DNA of 64,000 nt, taken from NCBI GenBank assembly GCA_038501195.1, contig JBBPUQ010000007.1, positions 3,325,501-3,389,500 of the forward strand. Direction: 5' to 3'. Origin of the DNA: Nemania diffusa (taxonomy: Eukaryota > Ascomycota > Sordariomycetes > Xylariales > Xylariaceae). A model generated the notes under the pieces. The model did no database searches. It was not told where the DNA came from and saw only the letters and a list, made by a program, of their open reading frames with translations. The translations under genes were made by a program, and so were the position numbers. Numbering within the stretch: the stretch's first letter is position 1; each line of letters starts with the position of its first letter. This document shows positions 12,338 to 23,669 of the stretch, one piece after another.

Positions 12338-13600
12338 ATGGCAACAACGGCTCGGAAACCGATCCTTATCTCCGGCGCGGGAATTGCATCCCTCTTACTA
12401 GGTCAAGCCCTGCGCCGCGCTTCAATCCCTTTTCGCATATTCGAGAGGGACACCTCCATCGTGTTCCGCGCACAGGGTTACCGACTGCGTCTTTCCACTG
12501 AAGGATTGGATGCTATCGAGGCCGTTCTCGGGCCAGAGGGGTTCCAAAAGTTCTGGGATGTGTGTGGAAAGACAGGCGGTGTTGGATTCTCAGCGATCGA
12601 TGCGATAAGCGGCGAGGAAAAGGATGACGGCATTGTGCCTTACGACAAGGCAGAGAAGAAAGCGGCCGAAGCACTGGAGCCCGCGGCGAAGGTCTTGCGG
12701 GAGACACTTGTCTCCCGCGGCGGAAAAGTGGTGGGCATTTCGAGGGGCGATATGCGCAAACTCTTCCTATCCGGATGCGAAGAGTTCGTGGATTGGGGAC
12801 ACCAAGTCGTAGGGTATGAATCGACCGCGTCAGGGGTCCGCGCAATCTTCGCGGACGGCTCGAAGTCGATAGAAGGGGAGTTGCTGGTTGGCGGCGAGGG
12901 GCTGTACTCGAGGGTTGCCGAACAGCTGTCTGGTGGAAAACTGAAGGTCTATGATACGGGCGCGAGAGGTATACACGGCCAAGCACCCTCTACGGCGTTC
13001 AAGGGCCTAGGGGAAGGCGTATGGCGAATTGCCGACAACTCTCGACCCGACGGAAGGGTGTTCATCATCACCAATATCCGCCCCGGCGAGAGAGACGACC
13101 CCAACGTTGTGTTTGGCTGGACGATGGGCGCCCAGCCAGGAGTTATCCGGCCGCCAAACGACGACTACACCATCACCGGAGCGACGGCAGCAAATATCGC
13201 CAAGGACATTACGAAGGACTGGCATCCGCGTCTGAGGCCTCTTTTTGAGCAGATGGTGGAGAGCGAGGCCGCATTTTGGAAGATCACCTGCTCGACCCCG
13301 AGTGGCGTCCCGGAATGGCCAAATGACCCTCGCGTTACCGTTATAGGCGACGCCGTCCACTCGATGACACCAGCTGGCGGTATTGGCGCCAACACTGCCG
13401 TCAGAGACTCTGCGCTGCTTGGCAAGCTGCTAGCTGAAGCGGGCGGGTTTAGCGACGGCGTAACGGCCGCTTATGAGAAAGAGATGAGAGTATACGGGAG
13501 CGAGGCTGTCGCCACGAGCTATGGGTTGGCAACAAGCCAGTTCGGAATCACCATCGATGAGAACACGCCTACAATTCACAGAGGGCCAAGGCCAGTTTAG
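12338..13600 (+). CDS. FAD-dependent monooxygenase, salicylate-hydroxylase-like
   Basis: Complete single-exon ORF of 420 aa from an ATG in a good context (CACCATGGC). It has an N-terminal Rossmann strand with SGAGIASLLLGQAL (about residues 13-26). A variant of the DG region reads LLVGGEGLYSRV (residues 183-194), with Gly-Glu-Gly where GADG is usual. The GD motif is VTVIGDAVHSMTPAGGIGANTAVRD (residues about 331-355), which binds the FAD pyrophosphate. The length suits the group A single-component family (PF01494). It likely hydroxylates a small aromatic or acts in secondary metabolism; the substrate is not readable. No partner genes such as polyketide or terpene synthases lie within the window. 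Confidence 0.9.
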   Translation: MATTARKPILISGAGIASLLLGQALRRASIPFRIFERDTSIVFRAQGYRLRLSTEGLDAIEAVLGPEGFQKFWDVCGKTGGVGFSAIDAISGEEKDDGIVPYDKAEKKAAEALEPAAKVLRETLVSRGGKVVGISRGDMRKLFLSGCEEFVDWGHQVVGYESTASGVRAIFADGSKSIEGELLVGGEGLYSRVAEQLSGGKLKVYDTGARGIHGQAPSTAFKGLGEGVWRIADNSRPDGRVFIITNIRPGERDDPNVVFGWTMGAQPGVIRPPNDDYTITGATAANIAKDITKDWHPRLRPLFEQMVESEAAFWKITCSTPSGVPEWPNDPRVTVIGDAVHSMTPAGGIGANTAVRDSALLGKLLAEAGGFSDGVTAAYEKEMRVYGSEAVATSYGLATSQFGITIDENTPTIHRGPRPV

Positions 13601-14337
13601 GAAAGAAAGGGAGACGAGCCGAGGACCAGCGCTTGTTCGGAGCTGCAATCCCCACGGTAGTAGTTGAAGGAGACGGCGACCACAGTGCCGATCCGGAAAA
13701 GGAATCCGAATGGAACACTACGCGGCGAGCGCTTTTCTCAACTGGGAGATATAGTGGTAGAGCTAGACGGCGACTTCAATCGGGGGGGCTCGGCGGGGTG
13801 CCCCTTGCGAGATGTGCGGGCCGTGTTTTTTGACTTTGTTTATCAACGTTCAGTTCGTAGCAAGCGATGCTTTATCATACACTACTCAATACATAGATGA
13901 TTCCCAAAGAATCCTTATAGCGCCGGTTGATAGCGTTTGCCCAGAGTTGTGTTGTGAGCAAGCTCCCGTTCCAAAATAAGACCCCGGATCAGTAACCTCC
14001 GCCGCCCAAGTCCATTTTACCCAACCCACGGGCTTGGAATATAGGCATACTAGGCTCTTCCGCCCGAAAATAGTGCATGACTAGATCCAAGGAGGATGGT
14101 TTAATAGATTAGTCTACATACACCATATCCTAAGCGAGCCTTGGTGTCCAGCTTTTCCGGGTTAGAGGATATCAAACCCATTCTCGCCTTGCGTCATTCT
14201 CTCAGGATTCTTAAGCATATATAGTGAAGATACGAACCCCTTTTAACCGGTGTTCTAAAACTATCCTAGACATCTGCTATGAAAGTGAATTGTGTTGTAG
14301 ACTAGCTTCACTTTTACATTGCTTCACAGTTGGCATA
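13601..14337. other. Intergenic, FAD monooxygenase to LPMO
   Basis: No gene supported. It holds the 3' region of the monooxygenase and the LPMO promoter and leader. Confidence 0.6.
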
Positions 14338-15832
14338 ATGAAGTACCTCAGCGTCGCCTCAGCCGCTGCTGCCATTAGTGTTGCTTCTGCACATACGATA
14401 TTTGTCCAGCTTGAGTCAGGTGGGGTTACGAATGCTGTATCCCAAGCTATTCGCACGCCGTCATACGACGGCCCTATCACGGATGTCTCAACGAACGATC
14501 TAGCTTGCAATGGAGGTCCCAACCCGACAACACCTTCTGACAAGATCATCGAAGTGAAAGCTGGATCTACAGTAAGATTTTATATCTCGACGGCGCGGAC
14601 AGGTCATACATGCTCATCGTGCTTCCCTGCTAGGTCAACGCGGTATGGAGACACACGTTGACGTCGGGTGCGAACGACGTTATGGAGGCCAGCCATCTCG
14701 GCCCAACGATGGCATACCTTAAGAAAGTAGGAGATGCCACAAAAGACGTTGGCTACGGAAGCGGATGGTGAGTTTGAGATCTCGTGATGTGGTTCGGCAC
14801 TCTTACTAAAGGGGTGCTATCTCAGGTTCAAGATTCAAGAAGATGGATATGCTAGCGGTGCCTGGGGAACATCAAAGGTCATCAACAACGGCGGACTGCA
14901 CGCCATCAAGATCCCCGACTGTCTCGCTGACGGACAGTATCTCCTTCGAGCCGAAATGATTGCCTTGCACGCCGCTGGCTCGCCAATGGGCGCCCAGCTT
15001 TACGTACGTCTCCCCCAAAAATCGTGGATGGACAACTGGATTTGAGGAACGTAACTTCTAACTTGACACCAGATGGAATGCGCACAGATCAACATCTCGG
15101 GCGGATCCGCCAAGGTGACACCGGCGACTTACAGCATCCCCGGGATCTACAAGGTATGCACGCCGCCTCGTATCCGTACCGTTGTGCCACATGCGACTGA
15201 TTACTCCGCGATAGCAAAACGACCCAGGCCTGTTGATCAACATTTACCAGATGACATCAGCGAGCACATACACTATTCCGGGTAAGACATCATCTCTTGC
15301 TAAAAGTCCCAGAGCCGTCTAAAGACTGACTGACGATGCGTAGGACCGAGTCTCTTCTCGTGCGCTGCGGGCTCCGGGGGCGGCCAGACCACGGCCACGA
15401 CGACACAAGCTGGGCAAACGACGACCCTTGCAACGTCGACCAAAACATCTGTAGCAGGTTCAGCGCCGACATCATGCGCCACCGCGCAATGGGCAGTAAG
15501 TCGTCGGTAGATTCCCACCCGTCTGTGAGCCTGCTAACACAATCGTACCAGCAATGCGGTACGCACCCCGGAGTTTTTAATTCCCCGCCTTAGCAGCCAT
15601 CGTGTCCCCATGCGATCCTGCACGCCCCCGATATTTCTACTATAACAGGACGTTCCTAACTCGTGGCTTCTAGGCGGATCGGGCTTCACTGGGTGCAGTA
15701 CCTGTGCCACCCCATACACATGCAAGAAGCAGGTACGTGAATTCGAGCTTAGGAGGGAGCGTTGTGATGGTGCACGGCAGTGGACTGACGTTGCGGGTTG
15801 CGCAGAATGAGTACTACTCGCAGTGTGCTTGA
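14338..15832 (+). CDS. AA9 lytic polysaccharide monooxygenase with C-terminal CBM1
   Basis: Secreted copper enzyme that cleaves cellulose oxidatively. Nine exons: 14338-14571, 14634-14767, 14826-15003, 15073-15153, 15215-15281, 15344-15495, 15552-15558, 15674-15732 and 15806-15832, total 939 nt, 312 aa. Exon 7 is only 7 nt, yet it is needed to complete the QCGG motif of the CBM1. The signal peptide is residues 1-18 (ending ASA), so His19 becomes the N-terminal copper-brace His. The second ligand is His99 (MEASHLGPT) and the axial Tyr is Tyr182 (GAQLYMECAQI). A Thr-rich linker follows from about residue 245, then CBM1 at about 276-312 ([23 protein letters not shown]). The start at 14338 is preferred over an upstream in-frame non-ATG reading because it gives the proper signal peptide. 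Confidence 0.95.
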
Positions 15833-16700
15833 GGCACCGACAAGCAAAGAAGACAGGCACGGTGCTAAGCAAACGACCATTCGGATGTAACCTTCATCGC
15901 CGGAGATTGATAAGGCAGCAAGTTACGGGGCTAGAACGTTAGGCTGTGGTGATGCATCGGTTAGAGATGCGATTGGTCTACATCCTGCTTTCTACATTGA
16001 CCCCTATCTACTCAGTTAGCCGCCATCTTTGAACTTGCTAGTAGGGATAGAGCTGAGGAGCCCATGTAGATGCCTGTCAGCTCTTTATTATGTATTTAGA
16101 CATATAGAAGCTATCCTTGGTTCAGAATTTGCATTGAATCTTAGGTATAGCCGGCTAAACTTGCTGCTATCCATGTGGGTGGGTTGATCTCGATTCCGCG
16201 CAGTGAGTCCGCCACCAGCAGCTCGAATGCTTAGTATGATGTTTATACAGGTGAATACTGATGATGGGCTTGCTTACTGAGGCGTTGCAAACTCACTTCA
16301 CATCCAGCATCGTATGACTTTGCAGCACAGGTGCATGTCCAAGTCACGGCCACGGCTACCCGGGAATGTAATAAGTGACGATGGGACGAGCTGCGCCTGG
16401 ACAGACACAATGAATGTCTCAAGCCTCTATTTTGAGGTTCCATATTCTGCGATCAACATCTGCAACGCCTGCAAGCTGCTAGAGGCCCAACTAGCGGCTG
16501 CCACGATGCACTGTCACACCAGCGATGCAGTGTCACACCCCATATGCACAATGCCGCAAGCCGCTGCTGCTGCTAGACTAAAGGTTCCCGCTCGGAGGAT
16601 AACGGTGCAATGTCATTCATTTCGCATGTCGTCGGCTCAACACGGCAGAGGGATCGGTGGACTAAGTAGTTGCTAGGGCAAGGATCTGGCGAAAGGGCGC
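15833..16700. other. Intergenic, LPMO to leuA
   Basis: No gene supported. The ORF at 16314-16676 shows no domain and has low-complexity repeats such as the duplicated block around 16502-16545 (TGCACTGTCACACC-like). Confidence 0.5.
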
Positions 16701-16716
16701 GCGCCCGTACATTTAG

Positions 16717-16723
16717 TGACTCA
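16717..16723 (+). promoter_or_regulatory. Gcn4/CPC1-type site TGACTCA upstream of leuA
   Basis: Perfect TGACTCA, the consensus for the general amino-acid control bZIP factor (Gcn4, CPC1, CpcA), 618 bp before the leuA ATG. It fits the downstream gene's role. The motif also occurs by chance elsewhere in the window (about 1951 and 2144), so binding is inference. Confidence 0.45.
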
Positions 16724-17016
16724 GTGACGCTCCGGCGGCCTTACGTAAAGCAGCCCGGCGCCTGTCCGGCCGCCAGTCCGGCGGTCCGCATTCGGAGCTA
16801 GGGTAGCTTCAGTGGGACCACGCCACGAATGAGCAGCGGGCAATTAAGTGCGAGCAGCTGCCTTAGGTACCTATGCGTAGGTAGGTTGGCTACTACCTTA
16901 GGTACCTACATATAGCTAAGGTACTACCTGTAGGGGTTGGTAGCGGTGGTTCGGTTGAATCATTTGCAGGGTGCTACCCCTCCAAGCTTTGAACCTCGAG
17001 AAGTACCCCGCCTCCG

Positions 17017-17023
17017 TGACTCA
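17017..17023 (+). promoter_or_regulatory. Second Gcn4/CPC1-type site TGACTCA upstream of leuA
   Basis: Second perfect TGACTCA, exactly 300 bp from the first and 318 bp before the leuA ATG. A CRE-like TGACGTC follows at about 17032. Two sites in one biosynthetic promoter suggest control by amino-acid starvation. Confidence 0.5.
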
Positions 17024-17340
17024 AAAATTTTTGACGTCGCTCTCCCCGATCCAACCCGCCACGCCCTACATACACGTGTATTTCTTCCCATCCGCTCGTT
17101 CGTTACCTGTGGGTATAGTGGTAGCAGTATTGCACCAGCAGACTAGCGCGAGTCTGTAGGTTCAATTGTCAATTGGGACCCACAGGTATATCTTTCTCTC
17201 CTTCTTCATCTTCTTCAGTCGGTCTTCAGGGATACTCTCTGTTGGAATTGGACAAGCAACTCGCGACTCGCCCTGTATTCTTTCACTCTGCACTACGAAA
17301 CCAGCCCATCCCAATTGTAGACCGACATCGTGCCGCCAAT

Positions 17341-19553
17341 ATGCCGTTGTAGGTTGCTCATACTGAACGCGACTGATGCTTTGTTCAAGCAAGCATGAAT
17401 TTTGGCACGTGCATGGCTAACCTTTTCAACCCTCTTCTACAGCCTCAAGGAACCATGGAGAAAGTATAAGGCCTTTAAGGTGAGCTTCGTGCTTCTATGC
17501 TCCCAGCCTTTTGTCTGTAATTAACTTGGCTAGCCCCCTCATCTGCCCAATCGGCAATGGCCCGACAAGGTCATCGAAAAAGCTCCTCGCTGGCTGTCGT
17601 ATGTCCCCTAATCTCCAAGTTTAGCGCATGGCGCACTGCTAACATTTTCGAAGTTCTTGCCTTCGCGATGGCAACCAGAGTCTCCCCGATCCAATGGTGC
17701 GTTTCTACATACCCATATAGGCCCCTAGAGCACTTGCGGGAGCTAGCATGCCGGCACTCTGGAGCTGACATGAGCCGGCCAACAAATAGAACGGCGACGA
17801 GAAGTGGCGCTACTTCAAGATGCTATGCGACCTTGGCTATAAGGAGATTGAGGTCTCTTTCCCTTCCTCATCGCAGACCGACTTTGACTTCACTCGTCGC
17901 TTAATCGAAACCCCAGGAGCTGTACCAGACGACGTATTTCTACAGGTTCTTTCACCCTGCCGCCCCGATCTCATCCGGAGGACTGTCGAGTCGGTTCGTG
18001 GGGCGAAAAACGCTATCATCCATATCTATCTCGCTACGAGCGAGTGCTTCCGGCAAGTCGTCTTCGGCTACACGGAAGAACAAACCCTAGAGCTCGCCGT
18101 CGAATGCACAAAGCTTGTAAGGTCTCTGACCAAGGATAATCCCGAGGCCTCGGACACCAAATGGCAATTTGAATTCTCTCCAGAGTGTTTCTCCGACACA
18201 GATCCCGATTATGCCCTGAGGGTATGTCGGGCGGTGAAAGCTGCCTGGGGCCCCAATGGAGCTGCCGGGGACCAAATCATTCTCAACTTGCCTGCCACGG
18301 TCGAGCTAGCAACGCCCAACATATATGCGGACTTGATAGAACACTTTTGTAATAACATTGGCGATAGGGAGAGCGTATGCGTGTCTCTAGTAAGCCATAC
18401 CTTCCCCATCTATTGTGTCTGTATTATAACCTGTTAACAATTTTCGGCAGCATCCTCACAATGATCGTGGGTGCAGTTAGTATATCCAATTCTAGCGTCA
18501 TACGCAGCTACTGACACAATACAGGTATTGCAGCAGCAGAATTGGCCCAGATGGCGGGGGCTGACCGTGTCGAGGGCTGTCTATTTGGGTTCGTATGCTT
18601 CCTCTCATTTGTGACTCATGAGACAATACTAAGTGCGCCACAGCAATGGGGAGAGAACGGGTAATGTAGATCTCGTCACCCTGGCTCTGAACCTTTACAC
18701 GCAGGGTGTAAGTCCGCAGATTGATTTCTCCAATCTTAACTCGGTCATCGAGATGGTCGAATCCTGTACCAAGATTCCCGTCCACCAACGTGCTCCTTAT
18801 GGTGGTAGTCTCGTTTGTGCAGCTTTCTCGGGAAGCCATCAAGATGCAATCAAGAAAGGATTCCAGAATCGTGTGCGCCAAGGCCTATCCAGCGAAGACC
18901 CATGGAACGCGATGCCCTACCTGCCACTGGATCCCCAAGATATCGGCCGCAATTATGAGGCTATCATTCGCGTTAACTCGCAATCTGGAAAGGGTGGCAC
19001 TGCTTTTATTCTACAAGCAAAGTTGGAACTCGATCTCCCTCGCGGCCTTCAGGTTTCTTTCTCCAACGTTGTCCAGCGCCGCGCCGAACAGCTCGGACGC
19101 GAGTTACTCGCCACCGAGATTACCCAGCTTTTCGAGGCAACTTATTTCCTGAACAAAAACCCACACTTCAGTCTTGTTGACTATAACATCACTACGGACC
19201 GCTCGAGATCTCCTGTACCCTCGGAGTTAGGTAAAACACAAGACACGAAAGACCTGGTACGTATCTTCGAGGGTGTTGTCCTCGTAGACGGCAAAGAGGT
19301 CAAGCTCCAGGGTCGAGGCAATGGGCCGATCTCTAGCATGATAGCTGCACTTAAGGCTATCAATATTGACCTTGACGTTAACGACTATAAGGAACATGCC
19401 ATCGGGGAGGGCCGAGGTGTGAAGGCGGCGTCATATATCGAGTGCAAGTCTGCAGGCAGCAATCAGACGGTCTGGGGAGTTGGTATCCACCAGGATGTGG
19501 TACAGAGCTCGCTCATCGCTCTACTAAGCGCGGCAAGCAATGTAAAAAGGTAA
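17341..19553 (+). CDS. LEU4: 2-isopropylmalate synthase (leucine biosynthesis)
   Basis: Condenses acetyl-CoA with 2-ketoisovalerate, the first committed leucine step. Eight exons: 17341-17348, 17443-17479, 17534-17598, 17654-17696, 17790-18389, 18451-18475, 18525-18588 and 18644-19553; total 1752 nt, 583 aa. The first coding exon is only 8 nt (ATGCCGTT). It joins to give MPFLKEPWRKYKAFK, which resembles the usual short cytosolic start of fungal IPMS, so I chose it over nearer ATGs that hit stops. The catalytic Arg41-Asp42 sits in CLRDGNQSL, and the metal site HPHND is at residues 252-256. GNGERTGNVD follows. The C-terminal LeuA dimer/regulatory domain (about 430-583) is present, so leucine feedback is expected. 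The residue before LRD is Cys where Asp is usual. No mitochondrial presequence is seen. Confidence 0.95.
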
Positions 19554-21138
19554 AGCAGGGAGGCCTAGGGGCCTGGGCGCAGAAGGAGGTTCATACGCCG
19601 TGGCGTAAGGGGGGCTAAAAATGCGGCACTTCTTATGCGTTGGGAAGCATAGAAGACATAGCTCCTAGACGAAAAACTCAATTGTATATATAATTCTGGG
19701 TACAAAAGGAAAAAAAGGAGAAAGAGAGATACAGGCGCGCTAGTTGAAGTAATCAGCTTGCAGCAGTTACGGCCTAAATGATAAAATTACGATAGTGTGT
19801 ATACCCACTAAAGTGCCTGTCCGCCATGCTACTGGATAACTGCTAAATCGTATCGTAGCTACCCCTTTCAAGAAAATAAGGTTGTCTATAAAACAAGCTA
19901 AACATTAGATCTATTGATTAGCAAAAAGAATAAGGTATGTTTACAAGCAATTTAGTTTAAGACACCGGAGATAAACCCGATTGGCACGCGGATTTGCCTT
20001 GCACATACCTAAGGTACTTCACCGCCATGCTGACTTTTGGTTCTATGTGAATCACATCAATACCGCCACAGTATCGCGCAGAGGAAGCCCTAGAATTCTC
20101 GTCTACCAGACTTGGAAGATGCACGAAATCAAATAGAGTTTATGAGTGTCTTCGTGCTTAGAGATGTAGTTATGAAGACCTCGCTTCAAACTATATACTA
20201 ATGCGAACGGTACCAGGGATTTCTCTTATGAGATACTCGATGACGTCAAAACACACCCCCCCGGATCTACTTTACAGCCCCAAACATGCCCATGAGATTT
20301 CAAACGATAAGAACGTGTGTCCATCGTTGTGACTTATTCAATGTACAATAATAGGTAGCTCGTAACTTGTAACGAATAGAAAACCTAGATAGCTTGCTTG
20401 ATTTGATTGAGAGAGTTGCACTAGATCTTGTTTTACAACGACTTTCATGTCGTTTGTACCGAAATACTCAATTGATCCTCAGCAACTATGCGTGGGACAA
20501 GATACATAGATGCTACCTCATGCAGGAGGTGTCCCGTGACGACTTCGTAAATGTAATGCCACCCGGCTTGCATATGCAGCGCAGAACTAAGAGCCTCTTT
20601 GTTGTAGGCACCTATAACCAGGTAGGTAGGTATTGCTACGTGCTAGGACTCACAGGGTAGTTATTGCGTGGCTGGCGTTCACTGTGACCGCCAGCTACTA
20701 CGCAGAACCACTAAAGATTAAGAAGGTAAGCCTCGCCCCTCAGCCCAAGCCACCCGACAAAAACGGCTTTCAGGCACGATACTGTACGCGCTACAGTGTG
20801 CCGACCTAAGTAAGTTGGCACCACTAGACGATATTAGTTGGGTCGTCAGCCATCACCTGACTCTTTGACTGGTCTCTCCACATCCAACGTCTAAACCTTC
20901 GGATGCTCCGTCCTATTTTACCATCAAAACTCTATTTCCAGTATATTTGGTGGACCTCCCATCACATTGCAGCATCCTTGTTCACCCAGCATACACGGGC
21001 AGTACAACTATATCGGTCCTATGGCCACTATAGCTCAGCTCGTCGTCTCGTTGAGAACACCCTGACAGCAGCGATTCAACATTGTCGATTACAGATTCTA
21101 CTAGTCCATTTGTTGCTATTAAATCATTCCTAGCAAAC
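19554..21138. other. Intergenic, leuA to transporter
   Basis: No gene supported. The ORFs at 20394-20660 and 20903-21133 lack motifs. A near-consensus TGACTCT occurs at 20858-20864, about 280 bp before the transporter start. Confidence 0.5.
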
Positions 21139-22866
21139 ATGGAAACTCCAACATCAGATCAATCCCGCCCAGAGGCTGAGGTTATCGCCGAACATCTGCC
21201 CGCAGGTTATACAGCCGAGTTCACAGGTGGCTCTCATGATGCCCCAACCACTGCTTTATCTGCGCCTGGCATGAACAGAACCTCATCCGAAGAGGACTCA
21301 TTGAGCTTGCAGGGCGGGGATATTCATCGTGATATCTTCAAAGCAGCAGCTCGGGCTCGGATGCACAAACGAGCTGCCACATTTCATCAAATTAGTGGAT
21401 CCGGAGAAGAGGAGCATGAAGGACTCACTGTGAATGAACAGTTAGCCCCTGGTGGCTTCCGAAGGGCCTTTCTCCGCCAACCCCAGAAAGACCAGACCTG
21501 GGCTGCCAGGATCCCCTTCACTAGCAGCTTCGTCGAGTTCCTTGATCTCTATGGCAGTTTTGCGGGTGAGGACCTCGCAGACTCTGACGATGAGGCCATC
21601 ATCGACGACGAGGAACCGGAGGAACCAGAACCTGAGAGACGGCCACTTCTGGGCAGGAGGAGAAGCTCGCGGGGGCCAATTCGGTCGGCCACTGCTAGCA
21701 CTGGTAAGACCTTCTTCACACTGCTGAAGGCCTTTATTGGTACCGGTATCATGTTCCTGCCAAAAGCATTTGACAACGGCGGGATGCTGTTCTCGACCAT
21801 CACCATGGTGGTTGTCTCTGCCATCACCATGCTCGCCTTTCACCTGCTATTGGCCTGCAAGTCAAAACACGGCGGTGGCTATGGTGAGATTGGCGAGGCT
21901 ATTGCTGGTCCTGTCATGCGGAATTTGATTTTGAGTTCTATCACGCTGTCGCAACTCGGATTTGTATGCTCCGGAATCGTGTTCGTAGCAGAAAACTTGA
22001 CGTCGTTTTTCGAGGCTGTAACTCACGGTCATAACCCGATCTCCCCTGCGAAGCTCATTCTACTACAGGTCCTCGTTCTCGTCCCTTTATCCTACATTCG
22101 GAACATAGCGAAGTTAGGACCTGTGGCACTGTTAGCCGACGTTTTCATCCTGATAGGCGTTTCCTATATGTACTATTACGACATAGCTCACATCGTTTCG
22201 GAAGGCATCAATCCGACAGTAGTCCTCTTCAACCCAAGCAAGTACACGCTCATGGTTGGCTCGGCCATCTTCACTTTCGAGGGCATCGGCTTGATCCTAC
22301 CAATCCAGTCGTCGATGGCGAAACCCGAACGATTCGAGTGGCTTCTCGGCGTCGTCATGTTTCTGATCACCATCATCTTCACGGCCGTCGGGGTCCTCTG
22401 TTACGCCACGTTTGGCAAAGACACCTCGATCGAGATCATCAACAACTACCCGCAGACCAGCAAGTTCGTCAACGCGGTGCAGTTCCTCTACTCGATGGCC
22501 GTCCTGGCGGGGAACCCAGTCCAGCTGTTCCCGGCGCTCCGGATCCTGGAAGGCGCTATGTTTGGCCACCGCTCGGGCAAGCGGAGTCTACGGACCAAGT
22601 GGAAGAAGAACGCGTTCAGGTCGCTCCTCGTGTTCATCTGCGGCGGCATCTCGATCATCGGCACCGGAAACCTAGACAAATTCGTGGCGTTGATCGGGTC
22701 CTTCGCTTGCGTACCCCTCGTTTACATCTATCCTGCGTACTTGCATTACAAGGGTGTTGCGACATCCAGGGCTGCTAAGATTGGCGACATCGTCTTCATG
22801 GCGGTCGGGCTCATTGCCATGATTTATACCACTATTGTTACTATTGTCAACAGTTTCATGAGTTGA
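21139..22866 (+). CDS. Vacuolar amino-acid transporter (AVT3/AVT4-like, PF01490)
   Basis: Amino acid/auxin permease family protein, expected in the vacuolar membrane and exporting amino acids to the cytosol. Intronless, 575 aa from the ATG at 21139 (METPTSDQS). The longer frame upstream has no ATG. Residues 1-190 form a long acidic, Ser-rich cytosolic tail (DSDDEAIIDDEEPEEPEPE) with a basic patch RRRSSRGP before the membrane domain. This tail is typical of the fungal AVT3/4 group. The core begins TGKTFFTLLKAFIGTGIMFLPKAF, the family's first helix, and about eleven hydrophobic segments follow to the end (last one about 548-572). The neighbour leuA also concerns amino acids, but the two genes have separate promoters. 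Confidence 0.92.
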   Translation: METPTSDQSRPEAEVIAEHLPAGYTAEFTGGSHDAPTTALSAPGMNRTSSEEDSLSLQGGDIHRDIFKAAARARMHKRAATFHQISGSGEEEHEGLTVNEQLAPGGFRRAFLRQPQKDQTWAARIPFTSSFVEFLDLYGSFAGEDLADSDDEAIIDDEEPEEPEPERRPLLGRRRSSRGPIRSATASTGKTFFTLLKAFIGTGIMFLPKAFDNGGMLFSTITMVVVSAITMLAFHLLLACKSKHGGGYGEIGEAIAGPVMRNLILSSITLSQLGFVCSGIVFVAENLTSFFEAVTHGHNPISPAKLILLQVLVLVPLSYIRNIAKLGPVALLADVFILIGVSYMYYYDIAHIVSEGINPTVVLFNPSKYTLMVGSAIFTFEGIGLILPIQSSMAKPERFEWLLGVVMFLITIIFTAVGVLCYATFGKDTSIEIINNYPQTSKFVNAVQFLYSMAVLAGNPVQLFPALRILEGAMFGHRSGKRSLRTKWKKNAFRSLLVFICGGISIIGTGNLDKFVALIGSFACVPLVYIYPAYLHYKGVATSRAAKIGDIVFMAVGLIAMIYTTIVTIVNSFMS

Positions 22867-23660
22867 GCGTCCGATTCTGTATCTTATTGTTTCTTTACTG
22901 TAGCGTACTTGGTAGGCATGCATACTCCCGGTTAGAAAGATTGGCTGGAATCGTTGTTGGGAATACGATCCTCGACATTATCTGCATTGGGTAAGAGTGG
23001 GAAAAGGGTCTGATTCAGGGGTTGGGAAAATTTGCCTATGGCTTTTGGCTATATAGTTAATCGAGAAAGCGACTTTGTGCATTTACGGAAATACATTCCT
23101 GGAAAGCTGGTCGATGTGAGTGCATGCATCGAGACACATCGGATGATACCTACCTTGGTAGACTAAGGTCGCGACTTGTAGGATTACCCCTCGTGTTTCC
23201 CCGGAGTCAGACGATCAAAGTTTACGCTTTAACACACACTCTTCTTTACAATTTATACACAGTTTGAATTTTTAAACTGGCGCTACGATGTATTAAGACT
23301 GACAACAATCAACTCTCCAAGCATCGTTTGGGATATCGAATTATAATAATCCAACTACTTACGTTATAACTTGTATATTTCAAGCTTAGGTAAAAATCAA
23401 AGCAAGAGCCTAATTTGGTTCGGATATTTAAATCCTCCACTCTACGTCGCATCATTACTAAAAGTGATTGGTTTTTTCGTGATGAATAGAGAATGAAAGA
23501 GATAACTAAATGCGATAATTCTCGAGTATACCTAAATAGACGAGTATACAGACAAGCTGATGATAGCAAACGTCTACAGAGTACATATGTACTTACCACG
23601 TATGCCACATATAGGCCCAGCTACTTAAACGCGTACTATATCTTGCAACTTGGTTTTCTC
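22867..23660. other. Intergenic, AT-rich
   Basis: No gene supported. AT content rises toward the direct repeat that begins near 23670. Confidence 0.5.
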
Positions 23661-23669
23661 GACCATTTC

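Noticed and set aside
12338..15832. Secondary-metabolite cluster around the FAD monooxygenase
   Set aside because: No core synthase, cluster regulator or dedicated transporter adjacent; the neighbour is a cellulose-degrading LPMO.
16750..16800. Possible Leu3 sites (CCGG..CCGG) upstream of leuA
   Set aside because: Spacings of 7-8 nt do not match the CCGGNNCCGG consensus; the block is simply GC-rich.
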